6,404 nucleotides of DNA from JBDTMC01 sp039934475 (GTDB taxonomy: Bacteria > Acidobacteriota > Terriglobia > Bryobacterales > Bryobacteraceae). Below the pieces are notes generated by a model, which made no database searches, had not been told where the DNA came from, and saw only the letters and a program-made list of their open reading frames with translations. Each line of letters opens with the position of its first letter. The first letter of the stretch is position 1. The stretch lies in NCBI GenBank assembly GCA_039934475.1, contig JBDTMC010000456.1:1-6404 (forward strand). The letters are read 5' to 3'. Of the stretch, positions 1-4,514 are shown piece by piece. The translations under genes and the position numbers were made by a program.

Positions 1-1
1 C

Positions 2-70
2 TCAGACTATGTCAAGAAACTGGAAAACATCGAGGCCAGCATGAGTATGAGCCGGTCGGCGCGGCCGTGC
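2..70 (+). pseudogene. IS3-type transposase (OrfB) fragment
   Basis: The frame beginning at base 2 reads SDYVKKLENIEASMSMSR followed by SARPC. This fits the part of the IS3-family OrfB integrase core just before the last catalytic Glu: a helix of the form (S)-E-Y-V-x-x-L with the SMSR motif 12 residues after the Tyr, normally followed by a basic Gly/Pro stretch and DNAxxES. Here the DNAxxES segment is missing: after Cys (68-70) the frame runs on into sequence that does not resemble a transposase, so the fragment is broken near base 70. Its 5' part lies outside the window. The match was made by eye over about 23 residues, so the family is likely but not certain. Confidence 0.5.
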
Positions 71-295
71 TTATCGTCCGATCTCTTGGGCTTGCGTAAA
101 GGCGGGTCGCAGTACCACCTTGCGTTGGTCGGCACTAGGCTTGGCTCCGCTTCTCCCGGCATCTCGCAGCCTCTCACGGACCGCTATCATGGGTCCAGTA
201 TTTTGCAGTCTATGGCGAGTGTTGAATTTCGGTTTTGTCTCAAAAAAGGGCTCAGTCCAGCCGACAACATTCGACAGAGTTCGACACTTTCCGCG
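71..295. other. no convincing gene; possible insertion-sequence remnant and ybgC upstream region
   Basis: No recognisable protein is encoded here on either strand, although several frames stay open. The plus frame shared with the transposase fragment and the thioesterase copy has no stop from base 2 to 739, but its translation in this stretch resembles no family I know. A 7-bp direct repeat (ttcgaca) occurs at 270-276 and 280-286. The second copy ends in CA, as insertion-sequence ends often do, so a degenerate IS right end is possible but unproven. A 6-bp inverted repeat (ccgcga 291-296, tcgcgg 300-305) straddles the start of the 317-bp repeat and is present only at this copy. No good sigma70 promoter was seen. 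Confidence 0.35.
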
Positions 296-612
296 AATGT
301 CGCGGCCGGCCGGCACGCTAAACTTCTACCAATGGAATGCAATGAGACGCAGTTGCGCGTCCGGTACGCGGAGACCGACCAGATGGGCGTGGTCTACCAC
401 GCGAATTACCTAGTTTGGATGGAAATGGGACGGGTGGAGTATTGCCGGGCGAAGGGGATTCGCTATCGCGATATGGAAGAGCAGGACGGCATTCTGCTCG
501 CTGTTGTGGAAGTCAACTGCCGGTTCTTGTCGCCGGCCCGGTACGACGATGAGGTGATTGTCCGGACGTGGATTGAGCGGGCGCACCGGAGGTTGGTGCA
601 GTTCCGGTATGA
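296..612 (+). repeat. 317-bp direct repeat, copy A (ybgC leader plus 5' part)
   Basis: Bases 296-612 match 1835-2151 at a constant offset of 1,539 with only three differences (563 C/A, 589 G/C, 593 T/C). The match starts at aatgtcgcgg and ends at ttccggtatga. It includes 36 nt of leader and the first 93 codons of the thioesterase gene. The first 267 positions are identical, and all three differences fall in the last 50 bases and are silent. The left flank is g and the right flank is c; in copy B they are t and g, so both ends are sharp. Confidence 0.95.
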
Positions 613-739
613 CGAGAGAGTCCTCGATGGCCCAATCGAGGACTCTATATGCCCCATATCGTTGTTGGCGATCCAAGCCAGCGCAAGTCAAAGACGTCCG
701 GCAACACGATCACAGAACACTACCTTGTGGTTCGTGTAG
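332..739 (+). pseudogene. broken 5' copy of ybgC-like acyl-CoA thioesterase with a foreign tail
   Basis: From the ATG at 332, the first 93 residues are identical to the intact thioesterase at 1871-2275. They include the hotdog-fold active-site segment ETDQMGVVYHANY with the presumed catalytic Asp16. At base 613 the sequence departs. The frame continues through 42 unrelated residues that overlap the next gene in another frame and stops at 739. A 135-residue chimera, almost the length of the 134-residue intact protein, could therefore be made, but it lacks the last ~41 native residues (terminal strands of the hotdog sheet) and probably cannot fold normally. The leader has no clear Shine-Dalgarno, the same as the intact copy. 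The frame is also open upstream to base 2, but that extension is not family-like. Most likely a non-functional relic of the duplication. Confidence 0.8.
617..646 (+). repeat. perfect 12-bp inverted repeat (hairpin) at the repeat/cargo junction
   Basis: The arms agagtcctcgat (617-628) and atcgaggactct (635-646) are exact reverse complements separated by the six bases ggccca. The structure begins 4 bases after the end of copy A of the 317-bp repeat. No U-run follows, so it is not a typical intrinsic terminator. The right arm contains gagga (638-642), the best Shine-Dalgarno for the ATG at 649, so in RNA the hairpin could hide that ribosome binding site. It may instead be a coding coincidence, if the small gene originally started further upstream, or a mark of how the breakpoint formed. 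Confidence 0.7.
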
Positions 740-918
740 CAAACGCTCCCGACGAGATGGCTGCGGGTGCAACTGCTGAGATTACCCTTTCCTTGATGTA
801 CTGGCCGGATGAGAAAAACAATGAACTGTTTCCCGGCGTAACTTTCACCGTTCGCGAGGGGCCGAAGATTGTGGGATTTGGAAAGATTCTCACAGAGATA
901 ACGCAGTCTGTCCATTGA
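649..918 (+). CDS. EF-Tu domain III-like small protein, probably 5'-truncated
   Basis: This 89-residue product has a C-terminal half that fits the last beta-barrel of elongation factor Tu. AGATAEITLSLMYWP (39-53) matches the EF-Tu strand PGDNIKMVVTLIHP, and FPGVTFTVREGPKIVGFGKI (61-80) matches LRFAIREGGRTVGAGVV. There is no GTPase domain, so it is one of the stand-alone EF-Tu-C-terminal-like proteins, whose role I do not know. The frame is open upstream of ATG 649 back to base 613, directly after a TGA at 610-612 that closes the repeat copy. That extension (RWPNRGLYMPHIVVGD across the ATG) looks like family sequence, so the original gene probably began before the junction and lost its N-terminus. 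ATG 649 has a good Shine-Dalgarno (gagga, 6-nt spacing), so a shortened protein may still be made. The gene stops 191 nt before the antitoxin start. Confidence 0.6.
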   Translation: MPHIVVGDPSQRKSKTSGNTITEHYLVVRVANAPDEMAAGATAEITLSLMYWPDEKNNELFPGVTFTVREGPKIVGFGKILTEITQSVH

Positions 919-1109
919 CCGCCTTCGCCTTGCGGCATGAGTCTGCTGCGCGAAAGCATCTTCCAATCCGCCAAGTCGTTGGCCTCGACGCCGATTCGAC
1001 AAAAATCGTTAACTCTCGAGCGGTTCAAAAGGCCGCTCCACTTTCCGCAGGCGGACACAGCCGAGAGCAACTCGATCAGGTTACACTAGAACAGGACTGT
1101 CGGTTATTA
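919..1109. other. intergenic stretch upstream of the toxin-antitoxin pair
   Basis: No protein is recognised here. The antitoxin frame is open upstream to base 915, but its translation before ATG 1110 lacks family features. A minus-strand frame across roughly 950-1070 has codon-like third positions, yet I recognise nothing in it. A 6-bp inverted repeat (gagcgg 1018-1023, ccgctc 1033-1038, 9-nt loop) could be an operator or a weak terminator of the preceding gene. A tacact hexamer (1082-1087) could be a -10 element, but no matching -35 is seen. Toxin-antitoxin operons are usually autoregulated from this position, so the promoter is expected here by inference. Confidence 0.35.
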
Positions 1110-1361
1110 ATGAGTCAAGTCACGTTTTCGATACCGGACGAGATATTGCTTGCCTTGAAGGCGACCCCCGAAGTGCTCGCGGCCAGGATTCGTAACGCTG
1201 CGGCCGTCAAGTTGTACGAGATAGGCCAACTTTCATCGGGAGCTGCCGCTCAACTGGCTGGCGTGCCAAAGCCGTATTTCCTCAGCCACCTGGCAGACTA
1301 TGGTGTGAATACGTTCGACCTCACCGAAGAGGAACTGATCCACGATCTCAAGAGTGCATGA
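1110..1361 (+). CDS. UPF0175-family antitoxin
   Basis: This 83-residue protein has the UPF0175 (PF03683) layout. An N-terminal strand (VTFSIPDEILLAL, 4-16) precedes the family core IRNAAAVKLYEIGQLSSGAA (27-46), which leads into a helix-turn-helix (about 40-60, AAAQLAGVPKPYFLSHLADY). The C-terminal acidic helix LTEEELIHDL probably contacts the toxin. The family is typically the DNA-binding antitoxin partner of PIN-like toxins: it neutralises the toxin and represses its own operon. ATG 1110 is chosen because the family-like sequence begins there; the Shine-Dalgarno is weak (agg about 13 nt upstream). The gene overlaps the toxin start by 8 nt (1354-1361), indicating translational coupling. Confidence in the family is high; autoregulation is inferred. 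Confidence 0.85.
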   Translation: MSQVTFSIPDEILLALKATPEVLAARIRNAAAVKLYEIGQLSSGAAAQLAGVPKPYFLSHLADYGVNTFDLTEEELIHDLKSA

Positions 1362-1836
1362 GGCGATCTGCGATACCTCGCCGATCCAGTATTTGCACCA
1401 AATTGGTTTGCTGCATTTATTGGCCGACGTTTACACCCAAACCCTGGTTCCTCCCGCTGTCGTGGGTGAGTTAGATCGTGGCAAAGCGATGGGCGTTGAT
1501 CTGCCGGATGTCCACGCCCTACCCTGGATGAAGATTCAGGCGCCGGAAGGGCTGGACAAGGTGTCTCTGGTGGCGGATCTGGGCGCCGGCGAGAAGGAAG
1601 TGCTGGCGCTGGGAATGCAAATTGCTTCCGCCGTGGTGATCCTCGATGAACGGCTTGGGCGATTGCACGCTGAGGCGTTGAAATTGAACTACACGGGCAC
1701 TCTGGGAATCCTCTTGCGCGCGAAGATCGAAGGCCTGATTCCCCGAATCGAGCCTCTACTGGGGCATCTCGATCATTTGGGATTTCGGCTGTCGCCGAAA
1801 GCTCACGCGGCCGTCCTCAAACAGGCGGGCGAATAA
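1354..1836 (+). CDS. DUF3368 PIN-like toxin (putative ribonuclease)
   Basis: This 160-residue protein fits DUF3368, a PIN-domain relative, over its full length. It has an opening CDTSPIQYLHQIGLLHLL with the first metal-binding Asp7, then LVPPAVVGELDRG with Glu39, LGAGEKEVLALG with Glu80, VVILDERLGRLHA with Asp98 and Glu99, and the diagnostic tail TGTLGILLRAKIEGLIP and LSPKAHAAVLKQAGE. PIN proteins are Mg-dependent ribonucleases, and all acidic positions expected for the active site are present, so the toxin looks intact. The start is GTG 1354 inside the antitoxin's last codons, the only start that keeps the conserved N-terminus; the ATGA at 1358 is in another frame. The TAA at 1834-1836 coincides with the edge of the second 317-bp repeat, leaving 34 nt to the intact thioesterase start. 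Transcription could therefore run on into the envelope operon. Confidence 0.88.
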   Translation: MHEAICDTSPIQYLHQIGLLHLLADVYTQTLVPPAVVGELDRGKAMGVDLPDVHALPWMKIQAPEGLDKVSLVADLGAGEKEVLALGMQIASAVVILDERLGRLHAEALKLNYTGTLGILLRAKIEGLIPRIEPLLGHLDHLGFRLSPKAHAAVLKQAGE

Positions 1837-2151
1837 TGTCGCGGCCGGCCGGCACGCTAAACTTCTACCAATGGAATGCAATGAGACGCAGTTGCGCGTC
1901 CGGTACGCGGAGACCGACCAGATGGGCGTGGTCTACCACGCGAATTACCTAGTTTGGATGGAAATGGGACGGGTGGAGTATTGCCGGGCGAAGGGGATTC
2001 GCTATCGCGATATGGAAGAGCAGGACGGCATTCTGCTCGCTGTTGTGGAAGTCAACTGCCGGTTCTTGTCGCCGGCCCGGTACGACGATGAGGTGATTGT
2101 CAGGACGTGGATTGAGCGGGCGCACCGCAGGCTGGTGCAGTTCCGGTATGA
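1835..2151 (+). repeat. 317-bp direct repeat, copy B (inside the intact ybgC-like gene)
   Basis: This is the second copy of the sequence at 296-612, with three silent differences at 2102, 2128 and 2132. Its first two bases are the last two of the toxin stop codon. It carries the 36-nt leader and the first 93 codons of the complete thioesterase gene, which continues past 2151 without interruption. Copy B is thus the one attached to the native 3' half and downstream operon, while copy A sits beside the older left flank. Confidence 0.95.
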
Positions 2152-2275
2152 GATCCTTCAAGCGTCGGAAGAGCGCATGCTCGCGCATGGGCACACAACG
2201 CACGTCTTTTTGAGCCGCGACTTGAAACCGGCCAAGCTGCCGGCGAAGTACCATACGCTATTCGGACTGGCATGA
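1871..2275 (+). CDS. ybgC: YbgC-type acyl-CoA thioesterase (hotdog fold), intact copy
   Basis: This 134-residue protein is a full-length member of the 4-hydroxybenzoyl-CoA thioesterase/YbgC family. It has RVRYAETDQMGVVYHANYLV (9-28) with the catalytic-type Asp16 and the following GxxYHxNY helix, WMEMGRVEYCR (29-39), and a sheet through VVEVNCRFLSPARYDDEVIV (58-77). The final strands (FRYEILQ and the TTHVFLSRD segment) are lost in the broken copy. The family hydrolyses acyl-CoA or related thioesters in the cytoplasm; in proteobacteria ybgC usually sits with tol-pal and is linked to envelope lipid metabolism. ATG 1871 is the first usable start after an in-frame stop; the leader has no evident Shine-Dalgarno. 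The stop overlaps the next start as ATGA (2272-2275). Substrate unknown. The symbol is a family-level assignment. Confidence 0.9.
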   Translation: MECNETQLRVRYAETDQMGVVYHANYLVWMEMGRVEYCRAKGIRYRDMEEQDGILLAVVEVNCRFLSPARYDDEVIVRTWIERAHRRLVQFRYEILQASEERMLAHGHTTHVFLSRDLKPAKLPAKYHTLFGLA

Positions 2276-3072
2276 GGTTGGTTGCCCTAGTCGTATTGGC
2301 TCCCGTATTGAGTGCCGGATCGCTGGAACGCGTGGCGGCAGAGGCGATGGGCGCGCGGCAAGGGGCAGTGGTCGTGCTGGACGTGGTCAACGGAAAGCCG
2401 CTGGCAGTCGTACGCCCGCAGGTGGCGAAGTCGCTAGTGGCCAGACCGGGATCGACAATCAAGCCGTTTACCCTCGAGGCTTTGGTCAAGGCGGGACTGG
2501 CGGGCCATGCCGTCTGCGCGCGGCGTTTGATGATCGGGTCGCGGAACCTCTCGTGCTCCCACCCGGAAGCCCCTGGTCCTCTCAGCGCCAGCGAGGCGTT
2601 GTCCTATTCGTGTAACTCATGGTTTGCATCGATGGCAGCGAGGCTACAGCCGGACGACCTGGTGCTGCCGCTGCGAGCGGCAGGGTTCGGCGTCAGAAGC
2701 CGGCCCGCTTCGGTGGAAGCCTTGCAGTTGTTGGCTCTCGGGGAAGGAGATGTTCGGGTAACGCCTCTCGCACTGGCCGAGGCGTACCGGAAGTTGGCGT
2801 CTTCCGTTTCACAGTTGGTGCGGCAAGGGTTAGTGGAGGCCACCACTTATGGCACGGCGCGGCTGGCGGCCGTGCCCGGGTTGGAGGTGGCGGGCAAAAC
2901 GGGAACGGCCACCAGTGACGGCTCGCATAAGCACGCCTGGTTCGCCGGTTTCGCTCCAGCGCGCGCGCCGCGGGTGGTTGTTGTTGTGTACGTAGAGTCC
3001 GGGCAGGGCGGTGCAGACGCGGCGCCGGTAGCGCATGAGGTGTTTGCCGCATGGCAACGCGGCTTGCGATAG
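2272..3072 (+). CDS. single-domain penicillin-binding transpeptidase, secreted or membrane-anchored
   Basis: This 266-residue protein consists of a hydrophobic N-terminal signal (1-17, MRLVALVVLAPVLSAGS) and little more than a transpeptidase domain. All three active-site motifs are present in the right order: S61-T-I-K64 in ARPGSTIKPFT, S113-C-N115 in SYSCNSW, and K209-T-G-T212 in AGKTGTAT. The segment GEGDVRVTPLALAEAY (157-172) matches the PBP signature between SxN and KTG. It would cross-link peptide stems in the periplasm and bind beta-lactams. Class B PBPs and bifunctional PBPs are usually 550-800 residues with an N-terminal dimerisation or glycosyltransferase module; none is present, so this is a minimal PBP. 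A class D beta-lactamase has a similar length, but the SxN motif and the GEG/TPL segment favour a PBP. It overlaps the thioesterase by 4 nt and the SpoIID-like gene by 22 nt, indicating a coupled operon. Confidence 0.88.
   Translation: MRLVALVVLAPVLSAGSLERVAAEAMGARQGAVVVLDVVNGKPLAVVRPQVAKSLVARPGSTIKPFTLEALVKAGLAGHAVCARRLMIGSRNLSCSHPEAPGPLSASEALSYSCNSWFASMAARLQPDDLVLPLRAAGFGVRSRPASVEALQLLALGEGDVRVTPLALAEAYRKLASSVSQLVRQGLVEATTYGTARLAAVPGLEVAGKTGTATSDGSHKHAWFAGFAPARAPRVVVVVYVESGQGGADAAPVAHEVFAAWQRGLR
3037..3042 (+). promoter_or_regulatory. Shine-Dalgarno for the SpoIID-like gene, inside the PBP gene
   Basis: The hexamer gaggtg lies 8 nt before ATG 3051, within the last codons of the transpeptidase gene. 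It supports the early start that includes the complete signal peptide, even though this creates a 22-nt overlap. Confidence 0.65.
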
Positions 3073-4514
3073 CATTGCTGGTTCTGATGGCAGCCAACGG
3101 ACAAGCGGCTGACTGGAAGGTCCGTCTGTTTTGGCTGAGCCGTGTGACGTCCGCGGTGGTGATGGTGGATGGGCGGGCTCCCGTGCGGTTGACGGTGCAG
3201 TCGCGGCCGATGCATTTCGATGGGTCGTATACCTTGGCTGTGCCGGGCGCGGAGACGGCGCGCCTGGCGTCGCCATTGGATGTGACGGTTCATGACGGGC
3301 GTCTCCTGTTCACCCTGGCAATGCCGCGCGAGGAGTATGTGGAGGCGGTGCTGGCCGGTGAGAGCAGCGTGTTCAAGGCGCCGCAGGCATTGCAGGCGAT
3401 GGCAGTGACGGCGCGGTCTTACGCGCTGCATTTTGCGGGAAGGCATCGCATGGAAGGGTTCGATTTCTGCGACACCACTCACTGCCAGGATGCGCGGGTT
3501 GCGGCTCGTTCGGCGCGACTGCGGGCGGCCGTGGAATCAACCGAAAGCGAAGCCTTGTGGTACCAGGGGAATCCTGCCGCCGCCTATTATTCGCGGCACT
3601 GTGGAGGGACTACGGAAGCAGGCGAAGCTCCTTACTTGCCAAGTCATCCCGATCGGTATTGCGTCACGAAGGGCGCAGGGGAATGGCGTACACAACTGAG
3701 CGCAGCGGAATTGAAGAAAGCCGGATTAGGGTTGCCGGTGGAGATAGCGGAGCGCAGCCGCACGGGCCGCGTCACTGCGGTGCGGGCAGGAGGACGGCGG
3801 CTTCCCGTGGACGCTCTGCTGGGCGCGATTGGGGAGAACCTGGGTTGGAACCGCCTGCGGAGCTCCTGGTTCACGGTGTATCCCGCAGGCGATGGGTCGG
3901 CGTTTGAGGGCCGCGGTTCCGGGCACGGCGTGGGGCTCTGCCAGGCCGGCGCCGCAGTGATGGGCGAGCAAGGACTAAGTTATCGCGAGATACTGGCTTA
4001 TTACTTCCCGGAGACTAAGGTTGGCGTCAACGCGCAAGGGTTTGGCTGGCGCGTGCTGGGCGGCGAGAGGGTGGATCTGTGGACCACGGCGGGCGATTCC
4101 GACGGGCCCTTGGTGGCCTTGGCTGATCGCCAGTTGCTGCGGGCTGAGGCGGCGTCCGGTTGGCGTGGGCCACAGCGGGTGCGGCTGAAACTCTATCCAA
4201 CGGTGGCCGCCTTCCGTGATGCTACCGGGGAGCCCGGAACGGTGGCGGGAAGCACGGTTGCCGGAACGGTCCGGTTGCAGCCGGCTGCCGGATTACGGAG
4301 CCGCGGAGTCGTGGAATCCACGCTTCTCCATGAGATGTTGCACGTAGTTTTGGAGACAAGGACACGGCCCGATGTGCCGGTATGGTTTCGCGAAGGGCTG
4401 GCAGCGGCACTGGCCGGGCAACGGTCGTCGCGCGTCCGTCCCTTGATTGACCGCTATGGACGCGAGACTGTGATGGGGTGGTTGAGCAAAGGGCTACCCG
4501 CCGTGGCGCGCTGA
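3051..4514 (+). CDS. SpoIID/LytB-domain protein fused to an HExxH metallopeptidase-like domain
   Basis: This is a 487-residue exported protein with a signal peptide at 1-20 (ending GQAA before Asp21). The SpoIID part (about 80-325) shows PREEYVEAVLAGES with the catalytic-type Glu104, ALQAMAVTARSYAL (113-126), a Cys pair in FCDTTHCQ (C140, C145) where related SpoIIDs bind zinc, YYSRHCGGTTEAGEAPY (179-195) and GHGVGLCQAGAAVMGEQGLS (291-310). SpoIID proteins are lytic transglycosylases acting on peptide-stripped glycan. A second region (about 340-480) has LKLYPTVAAFRDATG, then H427-E-M-L-H431 and WFREGLAAAL with Glu448 as third ligand, the pattern of MA-clan gluzincin peptidases. That suggests a zinc peptidase, perhaps trimming stem peptides or proteins; this activity is inferred. 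It is third in the thioesterase-PBP-SpoIID operon. Its 3' end overlaps the convergent membrane-protein gene by 21 nt. Confidence 0.88.
   Translation: MATRLAIALLVLMAANGQAADWKVRLFWLSRVTSAVVMVDGRAPVRLTVQSRPMHFDGSYTLAVPGAETARLASPLDVTVHDGRLLFTLAMPREEYVEAVLAGESSVFKAPQALQAMAVTARSYALHFAGRHRMEGFDFCDTTHCQDARVAARSARLRAAVESTESEALWYQGNPAAAYYSRHCGGTTEAGEAPYLPSHPDRYCVTKGAGEWRTQLSAAELKKAGLGLPVEIAERSRTGRVTAVRAGGRRLPVDALLGAIGENLGWNRLRSSWFTVYPAGDGSAFEGRGSGHGVGLCQAGAAVMGEQGLSYREILAYYFPETKVGVNAQGFGWRVLGGERVDLWTTAGDSDGPLVALADRQLLRAEAASGWRGPQRVRLKLYPTVAAFRDATGEPGTVAGSTVAGTVRLQPAAGLRSRGVVESTLLHEMLHVVLETRTRPDVPVWFREGLAAALAGQRSSRVRPLIDRYGRETVMGWLSKGLPAVAR

Larger units (their letters stand above)
613..1834 (+). mobile_element. 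toxin-antitoxin-bearing insert bounded by 317-bp direct repeats
   Basis: The 1,222 bases between the repeat copies carry an EF-Tu-domain-III-like small protein, a UPF0175 antitoxin and a DUF3368 toxin, all on the plus strand. By eye the interval is less GC-rich than the envelope operon to its right, for example at 780-900. No transposase or recombinase gene lies inside, and the boundary repeats are far too long for a target-site duplication. The structure fits single-crossover integration of a circle carrying a ybgC fragment, or an unequal duplication, rather than ordinary transposition. Left border: inside or near the start of a truncated gene. Right border: within the toxin stop codon TAA (1834-1836), whose last two bases belong to the repeat. 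A metagenomic misassembly joining two strain variants cannot be excluded from sequence alone. Confidence 0.45.

Noticed and set aside
617..646. An intrinsic terminator.
   Set aside because: The stem is followed by a mixed sequence (atatgcccc), not a T-run.
613..720. An integron attC site or gene cassette at the junction.
   Set aside because: The hairpin at 617-646 is a perfect short palindrome without the extrahelical bases and paired R/L boxes of attC, and no convincing GTTRRRY core is positioned correctly. No integrase is visible.
41..739. A 232-residue plus-strand gene starting at ATG 41 and including the first thioesterase copy.
   Set aside because: The first 97 residues resemble no family. 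The intact copy shows the real start corresponds to ATG 332. The upstream opening is a frame left by rearranged DNA.
296..2151. The two 317-bp copies as target-site duplications of a transposon.
   Set aside because: Transposon target duplications are usually a few to about a dozen bases. There is no transposase or terminal inverted repeat inside, and the copies carry coding sequence with silent differences.
2847..3482. A 211-residue minus-strand gene antisense to the PBP and SpoIID-like genes.
   Set aside because: It has His/Arg/Pro-rich composition typical of antisense frames in GC-rich DNA. The sense strand carries complete catalytic motifs.
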